Below, one piece after another: positions 44,923 through 54,110 of a stretch of DNA of 64,000 bases; within the stretch, counting starts at the first letter, position 1; each line of letters opens with the position of its first letter. This DNA comes from Ferrovibrio terrae_B (GTDB taxonomy: Bacteria > Pseudomonadota > Alphaproteobacteria > Ferrovibrionales > Ferrovibrionaceae), in contig NZ_CALRUC010000009.1 in assembly GCF_943371255.1 (NCBI RefSeq), positions 1 to 64,000 of the forward strand. The letters are read 5' to 3'. Under the pieces are notes generated by a model, which was not told the DNA's origin, ran no database searches, and saw nothing but the letters and a program-made list of their open reading frames with translations. A program made the translations under genes and the position numbers.

Positions 44923-46128
44923 GTGGGCCCTCTCATCAAGGCGCTTCTATATGCCTGTGCGGCGGTTGCAATTGTACTTGCCTCACGCCTTCTTCGCCCG
45001 GTTTTGCTGATACGCTTCGGCAACCTGCGCAATCATACGATTGGTACCCTGTCGTTGCATGCGGAAGGCTATATGGCCGATCGCGATCTTGGAATTATCC
45101 CGAGAAATACACTCGATCTTTTCTTCCATACTGAGCCACGCGCGAATCGCGTGTTAGATACACTGCTCGAGCAACACCTGCACATATCCCCGCTTGCTCG
45201 GTACTGCAGCGCCATCAACGCACGTCTGCCTGGCAGGGCAGCACATGTCGTGACACTTGGTGATGCTCAACGCGATGCGGCAAGAAATCACTTTCGCGCG
45301 TACACTGAAACGCCGCAGCATTTCATGCTGACTCCGACGCAAATTGCCGAGGCGCGGCGGCAGATGCGACAGCACTGCGGAATACCGGACGATGCAAAAT
45401 TTGTCTGCTTCTTTTCACGCACCAGCAGTTATCTGCGCGAACTTCATAAAGCCGGGAGCATCCGTCGCCCCGATGAAATCCCCACTCAGAATATCCGCGA
45501 TTCTGCGATCGAAACCTTTCTGCCGGCTGCTGAGGAACTCGCACGCCGTGGCTACTGGTGCTTCCGCATGGGCGCCGTGGTGGACGAGACCATTTCAGCC
45601 CAGCATAATTGCGTCATCGACTATGCCAGCCGCTTCCGCAGCGAATTGCTGGATATCTATCTGATTTCGCACTGCGCCATGCTGCTGTCGGACACCACCG
45701 GTCTGTGCGACCTGTCGTTTATGTTCCGCAGGCCAGCAGCCATCGCCAATCTGTTCAACATGGGCATCCTGCACAGTTGGTCCGGCCTGCTGATGCCGAA
45801 GAAATACATCGTTGAACGCGAAAACCGGCTCTTCACTCTTCCGGAATTGCTTGCCAATGGCGGCGGCCCATCCTCTCCCTCCGTTTGGCCAGAGTATGCC
45901 GCCCGCCATGGCCTTCGGCTTGAGGACAACAGCCCTGAAGAAATTCTCGACCTGGCGATTGAAATGAATGAGCGCCTTGCTGGGAAATGGGTAGAAAATG
46001 ACGTGGATATTGCACGTAGAGAGAGAATAGCTGCTCTTTACGAAGACTATCCGCTTCAGCTTGGCGGGCCGCTAAAATCTACCTTTTCTACCAGCTACTT
46101 ACGCCGGCATCCCGGGTTTCTGGGCTAG
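44923..46128 (+). CDS. TIGR04372-like glycosyltransferase
   Basis: This 401-aa protein starts at GTG 44923 and has an N-terminal membrane helix (ALLYACAAVAIVLASRLL). The C-terminal part has FLPAAEELARRGYWCFRMG, NCVIDYASRFRSELLDIYLI and LLSDTTGLCDLSFMFRRP. I associate this pattern with the putative glycosyltransferase family TIGR04372 found in surface-glycan clusters. It is the last gene before a 101-bp gap holding a third GTTC-N7-GAAC site. Donor and acceptor are unknown. Confidence 0.68.
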   Translation: MGPLIKALLYACAAVAIVLASRLLRPVLLIRFGNLRNHTIGTLSLHAEGYMADRDLGIIPRNTLDLFFHTEPRANRVLDTLLEQHLHISPLARYCSAINARLPGRAAHVVTLGDAQRDAARNHFRAYTETPQHFMLTPTQIAEARRQMRQHCGIPDDAKFVCFFSRTSSYLRELHKAGSIRRPDEIPTQNIRDSAIETFLPAAEELARRGYWCFRMGAVVDETISAQHNCVIDYASRFRSELLDIYLISHCAMLLSDTTGLCDLSFMFRRPAAIANLFNMGILHSWSGLLMPKKYIVERENRLFTLPELLANGGGPSSPSVWPEYAARHGLRLEDNSPEEILDLAIEMNERLAGKWVENDVDIARRERIAALYEDYPLQLGGPLKSTFSTSYLRRHPGFLG

Positions 46129-46152
46129 CCGCCTGCATGGAGACACAACGAT

Positions 46153-46167
46153 GTTCACAGAACGAAC
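46153..46167. promoter_or_regulatory. Third GTTC-N7-GAAC site
   Basis: GTTC-ACAGAAC-GAAC lies in the gap between 46128 and 46230. It differs from the 21791-21805 site at only two of 15 positions. Here no TTGACG or -10 sits in the same register. A possible -10 (TATAAC, 46191-46196) lies downstream, which would place the site near -43, where an activator would bind. It may control the second sugar module starting at 46230. Confidence 0.45.
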
Positions 46168-46229
46168 TTCCCCCCCTCGCTGGCATCGGCTATAACTTCG
46201 CCACCTGTTTTTAATCGAAGGTTTTTGCT

Positions 46230-47225
46230 GTGGTTAAAGCCCTCGTGACGGGCGGCGCCGGGTTCATCGGCAGCCACCTGGTCGACCGTTTACTGGCCGA
46301 TGGCCATGATGTGCTGGTCATCGACAATCTGGCCTGCGGCTCGGACGGCAATCTGGCAGAAGCCCGCCAGAATCCGCGCTGCCAATTGCATGTGGCCGAT
46401 ATTGCCGACGGCAAGACAATTGCGCCGCTGTTCCAGGGCATCGACTGGGTTTTCCACCTGGCCGCCTTGGCCGATATCGTGCCCTCGATCCAGCGCCCAA
46501 TCCCCTATCACAGCGCCAATGTCGATGGCACGATCAGCGTGCTCGAAGCCAGCCGGGCAGCGGGAGTTAAGCGCTTCGTCTACGCCGCCTCGTCCTCCTG
46601 CTACGGCATTCCCGATGTCTATCCGACGCCAGAAAATGCCGACAAGCGGCCGATGTACCCCTATGCGCTGACCAAATATGTCGGCGAGCAGTATGTGATG
46701 CACTGGGCACAGACCTATGGGCTGCCTGCGGTTTCGCTGCGCTTCTTCAATGTTTATGGTCCGCGAGCACGCACCAGCGGCACCTATGGCGCCGTCTTTG
46801 GCGTCTTCCTTGCCCAGAAACTCGCCAACAAACCCTTCACGGTGGTGGGTGACGGCAGCCAGACGCGCGACTTCACCTATGTCACAGATGTCGTTGCTGC
46901 CGTCGTGCAGGCTGCCGAATCAGATATCGCCGGCCTGTGCATGAATGTCGGCTCGGATAACACCTACAGCGTCAATCGCCTGGTGGAACTGCTCGGCGGC
47001 CCCATTACCTATATCCCCAAGCGTCCCGGCGAACCCGATTGCACCTTCGCCGACACACGCCTGATCAGCCAGAAGCTTGGTTGGAAACCCAAGGTTTCGT
47101 TTGAGGCCGGTGTCGCCACAATGATTGCGAATATCGATTACTGGCGCACGGCTCCGGTCTGGACTCCCGACAGTATCCATACCGCAACAGCCGACTGGTT
47201 CCAGTATCTCGGGGCAGCCCAGTGA
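46230..47225 (+). CDS. NAD-dependent sugar epimerase/dehydratase (extended SDR)
   Basis: This 331-aa extended SDR has TGGAGFIGSHLVDRLLADGH (NAD binding), the Ser in AASSSCYG, YALTK with catalytic Tyr and Lys, and RFFNVYGPRAR. This is the UDP-glucose/GlcNAc 4-epimerase type. The start is GTG 46230 with GAAGG 8 bases upstream. It is the first gene of the second sugar module and overlaps the HldE-like gene by 4 bp. The exact sugar cannot be told. Confidence 0.85.
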   Translation: MVKALVTGGAGFIGSHLVDRLLADGHDVLVIDNLACGSDGNLAEARQNPRCQLHVADIADGKTIAPLFQGIDWVFHLAALADIVPSIQRPIPYHSANVDGTISVLEASRAAGVKRFVYAASSSCYGIPDVYPTPENADKRPMYPYALTKYVGEQYVMHWAQTYGLPAVSLRFFNVYGPRARTSGTYGAVFGVFLAQKLANKPFTVVGDGSQTRDFTYVTDVVAAVVQAAESDIAGLCMNVGSDNTYSVNRLVELLGGPITYIPKRPGEPDCTFADTRLISQKLGWKPKVSFEAGVATMIANIDYWRTAPVWTPDSIHTATADWFQYLGAAQ

Positions 47226-48775
47226 CCATTTCGCTTGCTATTCCCTCGTCGCCGCTCGCCAAGCTCAAGCCACTCGAAGAACTGGGCCGCATTGTCGCAG
47301 GCCTGCGCAGCAAGGGCGAAACCGTCGTCCTCGCGCATGGCACTTTCGACCTGCTGCATATCGGCCATCTGCGTCATCTGCGTCAGGCCAAGCGCAACGG
47401 CAGCATACTGGTGGTGACCATCACCGCCGACGCCTTCGTCAACAAGGGTCCCGGTCGTCCAGTCTTCTCCGAAAACATGCGCGCCGAAATGCTGGCCGCG
47501 CTGGAATTTGTTGATTTCGTCGGCATCGTGCACGATGCCACTGCCCTGCCGTCGATCCATGCCATCAAGCCCAGCGTCTATGTAAAGGGTCAGGATTACC
47601 AGGATGCCAAGGACGACATCACGGGCGGCATCATCACCGAGCGCCATGCCGTGGAAAACCATGGCGGCACCGTGGCGTTCACCGACGACATCACCTTCAG
47701 TTCATCCTCGCTGATCAATCGCCATCTGGCGGTCTTCGATCCGACCCTGGATGAATTCCTTGAAGCGCGCCGCAATCAGAAGTCACTCGAAAATTTCACC
47801 GCGTTGCTTGACCGCATCAAGGACTACAGAATCCTGATGATCGGTGATGCGATCATCGATGATTACAATTACGTCTCCGCAATGGGGAAATCGCCCAAAG
47901 AGCACATGATCGCGACTCTGTTTGGCGACCGTGAAGTATTTGCAGGTGGTGTCTTCGCCGCGGCCAATCATATTGCCGATTTCTGCAAAGAAGTGGAAAT
48001 CATCACCACGATTGGCGAGAACTGCGAATATGAAGACCTGATTCGTCGCTCCCTAAAGGCAAATGTGAAGCTGCATGCCTATCGTCGACCCAATGCGCCG
48101 ACAACACGCAAGGCTCGCTTCATTGACAAAAGCTACCTGCGCAAGCTGTTTGAAGTCTATTACATGGACGACACTCCGCTGGCAGCCGAACTTGAAGCGG
48201 GCATTGACCGGGCGATTGCCGACCGAGCTGCGGAATTTGATGCTGTTATCGTCACCGATTTTGGTCACGGCCTGTTGAGCACGTCGCTGATTGCAGCATT
48301 GCGGCAGCACAGCAAGTTTCTCGCCGTAAACGCCCAGTCGAACAGCGCAAACATGGGCTATAATCTGATTACAAAATATGCGAGTGCAGATTACATCTGC
48401 ATCGACGCACCAGAGGCCAGACTGGCAGTTTCAGATCGCTATAGCGATATCGAAGCCATCGCCAGCGAGATATTGCCATCGCGCATAGACTGCCCGCGCG
48501 TGGTCGTCACTCATGGCAAGCATGGCTGCGTTGGGTATGAGCGCGGCAAGGGCGTAGTCCATGCACCTGCTTTCACCAAAACCGTGGTCGACACCGTCGG
48601 CGCTGGGGATGCCTTTTTTGCCGTGACAGCCCCATTGGCCGCAGCTGGCGGCGAGATGGACCAACTGACTTTTATCGGAAATGCGGCGGGCGCAATTAAG
48701 GTTGGCATCGTCGGGCATCGCCGTTCGGTGGAAAAAATCCCGTTGTTGAAATTTCTCACGACACTTCTGAAGTAA
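47222..48775 (+). CDS. HldE-like bifunctional protein with swapped domains (nucleotidyltransferase-PfkB kinase)
   Basis: This 517-aa fusion has an N-terminal RfaE-type nucleotidyltransferase domain (residues about 35-170; HGTFDLLHIGHLRHL holds the HxGH motif, YVKGQDY follows). The C-terminal PfkB-type kinase (about 200-517) has MIGDAIIDDY and DTVGAGDAFFA. In standard HldE the kinase comes first. The enzyme should phosphorylate a heptose-phosphate-like sugar and attach a nucleotide. GmhA and GmhB partners are not in the window. It lies between two SDR genes ahead of an E1 pair, so the product probably feeds an unusual sugar. Confidence 0.8.
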   Translation: MTISLAIPSSPLAKLKPLEELGRIVAGLRSKGETVVLAHGTFDLLHIGHLRHLRQAKRNGSILVVTITADAFVNKGPGRPVFSENMRAEMLAALEFVDFVGIVHDATALPSIHAIKPSVYVKGQDYQDAKDDITGGIITERHAVENHGGTVAFTDDITFSSSSLINRHLAVFDPTLDEFLEARRNQKSLENFTALLDRIKDYRILMIGDAIIDDYNYVSAMGKSPKEHMIATLFGDREVFAGGVFAAANHIADFCKEVEIITTIGENCEYEDLIRRSLKANVKLHAYRRPNAPTTRKARFIDKSYLRKLFEVYYMDDTPLAAELEAGIDRAIADRAAEFDAVIVTDFGHGLLSTSLIAALRQHSKFLAVNAQSNSANMGYNLITKYASADYICIDAPEARLAVSDRYSDIEAIASEILPSRIDCPRVVVTHGKHGCVGYERGKGVVHAPAFTKTVVDTVGAGDAFFAVTAPLAAAGGEMDQLTFIGNAAGAIKVGIVGHRRSVEKIPLLKFLTTLLK

Positions 48776-48824
48776 AGCGCCTCCCTGGCCGGGTTTGACG
48801 CTTATTCGAACAAAGAAGGCGATT

Positions 48825-49823
48825 ATGACTGACAAGATCTGGAATGTGATGGTCACCGGCGGCGCCGGTTATGTAGGATCAGTGCTGGTTCCCAAGCTGC
48901 TGGCGGCCGGCCATCGCGTCACCGTGCTCGACCTCTACCTCTATGGCGACGATATCTTCGCGCCCCATCGCGGCAACCCGAACCTGACCGAGGTGAAGGG
49001 CGACCTGCGCGATCCTGCTGCCGTGGCACGGGCGCTCAAGGGCTGCAACGCCGTGATCCACCTCGCCTGCATCTCCAATGATCCTTCTTTTGAACTCAAT
49101 CCGGAGCTCGGCAAGTCGATCAACTTCGATTGCTTCCGCCCGCTGGTAAAAGCCTCCAAGGCCGCCGGCGTCACCCGCTTCATCTACGCCTCGTCCTCCA
49201 GCGTCTATGGCGTGAAGAAGGAAGCCCAGGTCACCGAGGAGCTTTCGCTCGAGCCGCTGACCGATTACTCGAAATTCAAGGCGATGTGCGAGAAGGTGCT
49301 GGAAGAAGAGCGCGAGCCCGGCTTCACCACCCTGACGCTGCGTCCGGCTACGGTCTGCGGCTATGGCCCGCGCCAGCGCCTGGATGTGATCGTCAACATC
49401 CTGACCAACCACGCCATCAATGCCGGCCGTATCAAGGTATTCGGCGGCAGCCAGCTGCGCCCGAACCTGCATATCGAGGACATGACGGACCTGTATCTGC
49501 TGACGCTGCAGCTGCCAGCTGAACAGATCGACGGCGGCATTTATAATGCCGGCTACGAGAACCATTCGCTGATGGATATCGCCGATATCGTGCGCAGCGT
49601 CGTGGGCAAGGTGAATGTCGACGTGCTGCCGACCGACGATCTGCGCTCCTACCAAGTATCATCGACCAAGATCCAGCGCGAGCTTGGCTTCACGCCGAAA
49701 CACACCATTGAGGACGCGGTCCAGGGCCTGAAGGCGGCCATTGAGACCGGCAAGCTGGTCGACCCGATGAACAACCCGATGTATTTCAACATCAAGCGTA
49801 TGCAGCAGGTCCACCTGCAATGA
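48825..49823 (+). CDS. NAD-dependent epimerase/dehydratase (extended SDR)
   Basis: This 332-aa SDR starts at ATG 48825 with AGAAGG 5 bases upstream. It has TGGAGYVGSVLVPKLLAAGH, HLACISNDPSFELNP, SSSSVYG and YSKFK with catalytic Tyr and Lys, and RPATVCGYGPRQRLD. Closest in type are nucleotide-sugar epimerases/dehydratases of O-antigen clusters. Its stop overlaps the start of the E1 alpha gene (ATGA), linking the dehydratase to the thiamine enzyme. The C-terminal tail (NPMYFNIKRMQQVHLQ) is unusual. Confidence 0.83.
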   Translation: MTDKIWNVMVTGGAGYVGSVLVPKLLAAGHRVTVLDLYLYGDDIFAPHRGNPNLTEVKGDLRDPAAVARALKGCNAVIHLACISNDPSFELNPELGKSINFDCFRPLVKASKAAGVTRFIYASSSSVYGVKKEAQVTEELSLEPLTDYSKFKAMCEKVLEEEREPGFTTLTLRPATVCGYGPRQRLDVIVNILTNHAINAGRIKVFGGSQLRPNLHIEDMTDLYLLTLQLPAEQIDGGIYNAGYENHSLMDIADIVRSVVGKVNVDVLPTDDLRSYQVSSTKIQRELGFTPKHTIEDAVQGLKAAIETGKLVDPMNNPMYFNIKRMQQVHLQ

Positions 49824-50812
49824 ACACCGCGCCCCAGATCAATCAGCCGCAACAAGCCGCCTTCTCGCACGACCTGTATCGCGCCATGCTGCGCATCCGC
49901 TTGATCGAGGAAGAGATCGCCGCACGTTATTCCGAACAGGAAATGCGCTGCCCGGTGCATCTTTCGATCGGCCAGGAAGCGACCGCAGTGGGCGCCTGTG
50001 CCGCTCTGCGCCGCAATGACCAGATCATCTCCAGCCATCGCAGTCATGGCCATTATCTGGCCAAGGGCGGTGATCTGAAGGCGATGCTGGCTGAAATCTA
50101 TGGCCGTGTGGATGGCTGTTGCGGCGGTCGTGGCGGGTCGATGCATCTGTTCGATGATGCCGCCGGCATCATTGCCAGCATTCCGATCGTCGGCTCGTTC
50201 CTGCCGCTCGGCGTCGGTGCGGCAATGTCATATAGCTATACCAAGCAGGACCGCGTCTGCATCGCTTTTCTAGGCGATGGTGCATCCGAAGAAGGTGTGT
50301 TCCATGAGAGCGCAAATTTTGCCGCACTGAAGAAACTGCCCGTCATCTTCTTCCTCGAGAACAATCAGTATTCCTGCTACACCGGCCTCAGCGACCGCCA
50401 GCCGGACCGGCCGCTGACCGATCTGGCCCGCAGCTATGCCATGGCTTCGGAGCAGGTCGATGGCAATGACGTGATCGCGGTCTACGAGGCCACCAAACGC
50501 GCGGTCGACCGCGCGCGTGCCGGCCATGGCCCGACCCTGATCGTTGCCGACACCTATCGCTGGCGCGAGCATTGCGGACCGAATTACGACAACGACATCG
50601 GTTATCGCAGCATGGCCGAGTTCGAGTCCTGGCAGCAACGCTGCCCGGTAACCACGTTTGCCGCTCGCCTCAAGCGGGATGGCACCCTCAGCGACGCTGC
50701 CGAAAAGACGCTGACCGTCGAACTGACCGCCGAAATCGCCGAGGCTTTCGCCTTTGCCAAGGCTTCGCCCTTCCCGGACCCCAGCACTGTCACGGATCAC
50801 GTCTATGCCTGA
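49820..50812 (+). CDS. Thiamine-diphosphate E1 alpha-like subunit
   Basis: This 330-aa protein is an E1-alpha-type dehydrogenase subunit. The thiamine-diphosphate/Mg motif is GDGASEEGVFHESANFAALKKL with the conserved LENNQYS after it, and GRGGSMH and SHRSHGHYLAKGG precede it. No lipoyl E2 or E3 genes are present, and the neighbours are sugar dehydratase and aminotransferase genes. Use in central pyruvate oxidation is therefore unlikely. Related E1 pairs in avilamycin biosynthesis attach a two-carbon branch to a sugar, which I take as the best model (inference). It overlaps the beta subunit gene by 8 bp. Confidence 0.85.
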   Translation: MNTAPQINQPQQAAFSHDLYRAMLRIRLIEEEIAARYSEQEMRCPVHLSIGQEATAVGACAALRRNDQIISSHRSHGHYLAKGGDLKAMLAEIYGRVDGCCGGRGGSMHLFDDAAGIIASIPIVGSFLPLGVGAAMSYSYTKQDRVCIAFLGDGASEEGVFHESANFAALKKLPVIFFLENNQYSCYTGLSDRQPDRPLTDLARSYAMASEQVDGNDVIAVYEATKRAVDRARAGHGPTLIVADTYRWREHCGPNYDNDIGYRSMAEFESWQQRCPVTTFAARLKRDGTLSDAAEKTLTVELTAEIAEAFAFAKASPFPDPSTVTDHVYA

Positions 50813-51887
50813 GCAACGCGTCATCACCGCAGCACAGGCCATCTGCGAGGCTACTGACATTGCCATGGCCGCTGATCCGTCCGTCATCGTCATGGGCGAA
50901 GGCGTGGCCGATCCCAAGGCGATCTTCGGCACCACGGCCAACCTGCTGGATAAATACGGCGCTGACCGCGTGGTGGAGCTGCCGCTGGCTGAAAACGGCT
51001 TTACTGGCATTGCCATCGGCGCCGCCATCAACGGCCTGCGCCCGATCATCGTGCATCAGCGCGTCGAATTCTGCCTGCTCGCCATGGAGCAGCTGGTCAA
51101 CAACGCAGCGAAGATGCACTACGTTTCCAACGGTGCCCATCGCGTGCCGCTGGTCGTGCGCATGATCGTCGGCCGCGGCTGGGGCCAGGGCCCGGCGCAT
51201 TCGCAGAGTCTCGAGGTACTGTTCGCCCATGTGCCCGGCCTGAAAGTGGTCATGCCGGCCTCGGCCCAGGATGCCAAGGGCATGCTGCTGGCCGCCATTA
51301 CCGATGACAGCCCGGTGGTCTTCATCGAGCACCGCTGGATGCATTACGTGAAGGGCCATGTGCCAACCGGCAACACGCCGATCTCGCTCGATGGTCCGGC
51401 CAAGCTGCATAGCGGCGATGACGTCACGGTAGTCAGCAACTCCTACCTGACTCTCGAAACCATCCAGGCCGTCGAGGCCCTGTCGGCTGCCGGCGTGCAG
51501 GTCGATCATTTCGACCTGCGGGTAATCCGCCCCCTCAACGTCACGGCTATCGTTGAGTCGGTGCGCCGCACCGGTCGCCTGGTCACGGTCGATACCGGCT
51601 TCACCACCTATGGCGTCGGCGCCGAGATCGTATCGCGCGTGATGGAACAATGCTGCCTGCAGATGAAGGCAGCGCCGCGCCGCATCGGATTGCCTGAGCA
51701 CCCCACGCCGAGTTCGCGTTCCCTGGCCGCCACCTTCTATGCCCGCTCGCCCGACATCGCGGCAACCATTGCCGAAACTGTCGGCCTGGATGCCGGCCGC
51801 GTCGCCGCGCTACGCGAGCAGCTCACCGCCGGCCGCGAAAGCGTGCCGCTCGATATTCCGCACCCCTCTTTCCAGGGTCCGTTCTGA
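50805..51887 (+). CDS. Thiamine-diphosphate E1 beta-like subunit (transketolase C-terminal type)
   Basis: This 360-aa partner of the alpha subunit starts at ATG 50805. It has the pyrimidine-binding domain (VIVMGEGVADPKAIFG, ELPLAENGFTGIAIGAA, HQRVEFCLLAMEQLVNNAAK) and a C-terminal transketolase-type domain (VDHFDLRVIRPLN, LVTVDTGFTTYGVGAEIV). Together they form an alpha2beta2 carboligase or dehydrogenase. It is followed by two aminotransferase genes and no acyltransferase, which supports acyloin-type chemistry on a keto sugar and not acyl-CoA formation. Confidence 0.85.
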   Translation: MPEQRVITAAQAICEATDIAMAADPSVIVMGEGVADPKAIFGTTANLLDKYGADRVVELPLAENGFTGIAIGAAINGLRPIIVHQRVEFCLLAMEQLVNNAAKMHYVSNGAHRVPLVVRMIVGRGWGQGPAHSQSLEVLFAHVPGLKVVMPASAQDAKGMLLAAITDDSPVVFIEHRWMHYVKGHVPTGNTPISLDGPAKLHSGDDVTVVSNSYLTLETIQAVEALSAAGVQVDHFDLRVIRPLNVTAIVESVRRTGRLVTVDTGFTTYGVGAEIVSRVMEQCCLQMKAAPRRIGLPEHPTPSSRSLAATFYARSPDIAATIAETVGLDAGRVAALREQLTAGRESVPLDIPHPSFQGPF

Positions 51888-51901
51888 AGGTTCGACGCAT
51901 C

Positions 51902-53005
51902 ATGAAGGTCCGTTACTCCTATCTTCCCCAGCAGTTCGCCGATACCGATGACCTCTGGGCCCAGCTCAAGGCCTTCGTGCCGACTGGCGATTTCACGCTG
52001 GGCAAGCCGCTGACCCAATTCGAGCAGAGCTTTGCCAAGCTGATCGGCACCAAGCATGCCATCGGCGTCGGCTCGGGTACCGATGCGATCAAGCTGGGCC
52101 TGAAGGCGCTGGGCGTCGGCCATGGCGACGAAGTCATCACCACGGCCAATACCTTCATCGCCACCGTGGGTGCGATCAACGAAATCGGCGCACGGCCGGT
52201 GTTTGTCGATTGCGACGACACCTTCTGCATGAATGTCGATCAGGTCGAGGCGGCGATCACACCGAAAACCAAGGCCATCGTCCCGGTGCATTTCACCGGC
52301 TACATGACCGATATGGTCAAGCTGATGCCGATTGCGCAGAAGCATGGCCTGCCGGTGGTCGAAGATGCCTGCCAGTCGATCCTCGGCGCCCAGAACGGCC
52401 GCAATGCCGGCACCTGGGGTAACACCGGCGCCTTCTCGCTGCATCCGCTGAAGAACCTGAATGTCTGGTCCGATGGCGGCGTGATCGTCACCGATGACGA
52501 CAAGCTGGACCACCAGCTGCGCCTGCTGCGCAATCACGGCATGCGCAATCGCGACGAGATCGAGCTGCTGGGCTACAACTCGCGCCTGGATACGATCCAG
52601 GCCGTGGTGGGCAACTGGCTGATCCCGCAGACCCAGTCGATTGCCGACCGCCGCATTGCCAATGCCGCCTATTTCGACAGCCAGCTGGGCCAGATCAGGC
52701 AGATCCGCATCCCGCCCCGCCGGCCGGACATGCGCATCGTCTATCACCTCTACATCGTGTTCGCCGAGCAGCGCGACGAGCTGCTGAAATACTGCATCGA
52801 CCGCGGCATCGAGGCGAAAGTGCATTATCCGGTTCCGCTGTATCAGCAGGATGGCCTCAAGTTCCTCGGCTACAAGGCCGGCCAGTTCCCGGTCACCGAT
52901 GCGCATACCAGGAGCATCATCACCTTCCCCTGCGACCAGCATCTGAGCCGCGAAGAGCAGGATTACGTGATCGAAACCGTTCGCAGCTTCTACGGGCGTG
53001 GCTGA
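51902..53005 (+). CDS. DegT/DnrJ/EryC1 sugar aminotransferase
   Basis: This 367-aa PLP enzyme transfers an amino group to a keto sugar. Visible are GVGSGTDAIKLGLKALGVG, TTANTFIATVGAI and VVEDACQSILGA. The PLP lysine is in HPLKNLN, a form seen in 3-keto-sugar aminotransferases such as FdtB/QdtB. It is 14 bp after the E1 beta gene. The next gene is a second, diverged aminotransferase, so the final sugar may carry two amino groups. Confidence 0.87.
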   Translation: MKVRYSYLPQQFADTDDLWAQLKAFVPTGDFTLGKPLTQFEQSFAKLIGTKHAIGVGSGTDAIKLGLKALGVGHGDEVITTANTFIATVGAINEIGARPVFVDCDDTFCMNVDQVEAAITPKTKAIVPVHFTGYMTDMVKLMPIAQKHGLPVVEDACQSILGAQNGRNAGTWGNTGAFSLHPLKNLNVWSDGGVIVTDDDKLDHQLRLLRNHGMRNRDEIELLGYNSRLDTIQAVVGNWLIPQTQSIADRRIANAAYFDSQLGQIRQIRIPPRRPDMRIVYHLYIVFAEQRDELLKYCIDRGIEAKVHYPVPLYQQDGLKFLGYKAGQFPVTDAHTRSIITFPCDQHLSREEQDYVIETVRSFYGRG

Positions 53006-53009
53006 ACCC

Positions 53010-54110
53010 ATGCGTACCGTCCCCTATGTCAACCTGCCAGCCCAGTATGCCGAGGAAAAAGCCGTGCTGGCGCCCGTCATCGACGCGGCGCTGGCCAGCG
53101 GCCAGTGGATCGGCGGTCCGCTGGTGGAGCAGTTCGAGCAGGCCGCAGCCCGTTATATCGGCGTGCCGCATGTGGTCAGTGTCGCCTCGGGTACCGATGC
53201 CCTGATCCTGGCGCTGCGCGCGCTGGATATCGGTGCCGGCGATGAGGTGATCACCCCGCCGAATTCTTTCGTGGCTTCCACGGCCGCGATCTTCTTTGCC
53301 GGCGCCACGCCGGTCTTCGCCGATGTGCAGGCCGACCAGAATATCGATCCGGCCGCCATCGAGGCAGCGATCACGCCGCGCACCCGGGCTATCATGCCGG
53401 TGCACCTGACCGGCCGCGTTGCTGACATGGATGCGATCATGCGCATCGCCACCAAGCATAACCTCGCCGTGATCGAGGATGCCGCCCAGGCCATGGGATC
53501 GCGCTACAACAACCGCCATGCCGGCGCCATCGGCCATATCGGCGCGTTTTCGGCGCATCCGCTGAAGAACCTGAATGCCATGGGCGATGCCGGCTTCCTG
53601 GCCACGTCCGATGCCGCTGTCGCCGATCGCCTGCGCCGCCTGCGCAACAACGGCCTGATCGACCGCAACACCGTGGCCGAATGGGGCGTGGTGTCCCGGC
53701 TCGACAATGTGCAGGCCGGCATCCTGTCGCATCGCCTGACTCATCTCGATGCCGTGGTCGCCGCCCGTCGCGCCAACGCCCAAGCCTATCGTCAGCGGCT
53801 GAATGCCAGGACGATCTTCATGCCGCCCTGCCTGCCGGCGGAATTCAACTCCTTCCACACCTTCGTGATCCAGGTGGATCGCCGCGACGAGCTGCAGCGC
53901 CATCTCGGCGAACGCGGCATCGGCACGGCCATTCACTATCCGGTACCGATCCACCTGCAGCCGGCCGCGCGTGACCTGGGCCACAAGGCCGGCGATTTCC
54001 CGGCCACCGAGCGGCAGGCGCAGCGCATCCTGACCCTGCCGATCAACCAGTTCCTGACCGGCGACGACATCGATTACGTCGCCGAGACGGTGAACGGGTT
54101 CTGCGCATGA
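53010..54110 (+). CDS. DegT/DnrJ/EryC1 sugar aminotransferase
   Basis: This 366-aa PLP enzyme starts at ATG 53010; an in-frame GTG at 52998 would overlap the upstream stop by 8 bp. It has VASGTDALILALRALDIG, TPPNSFVASTAAIFFAG, VIEDAAQAMGS and the PLP lysine in HPLKNLN. It is similar to its neighbour in the active-site region but diverged elsewhere. The pair may act at different carbons or on different intermediates. It overlaps the following orphan gene by ATGA. Confidence 0.86.
   Translation: MRTVPYVNLPAQYAEEKAVLAPVIDAALASGQWIGGPLVEQFEQAAARYIGVPHVVSVASGTDALILALRALDIGAGDEVITPPNSFVASTAAIFFAGATPVFADVQADQNIDPAAIEAAITPRTRAIMPVHLTGRVADMDAIMRIATKHNLAVIEDAAQAMGSRYNNRHAGAIGHIGAFSAHPLKNLNAMGDAGFLATSDAAVADRLRRLRNNGLIDRNTVAEWGVVSRLDNVQAGILSHRLTHLDAVVAARRANAQAYRQRLNARTIFMPPCLPAEFNSFHTFVIQVDRRDELQRHLGERGIGTAIHYPVPIHLQPAARDLGHKAGDFPATERQAQRILTLPINQFLTGDDIDYVAETVNGFCA

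Noticed and set aside
48795..48811. TTGACG followed by GAAC upstream of the 48825 gene, resembling the shared promoter-operator
   Set aside because: The GTTC half-site is missing, the spacing is three bases shorter and no -10 fits before the ATG. Likely chance.
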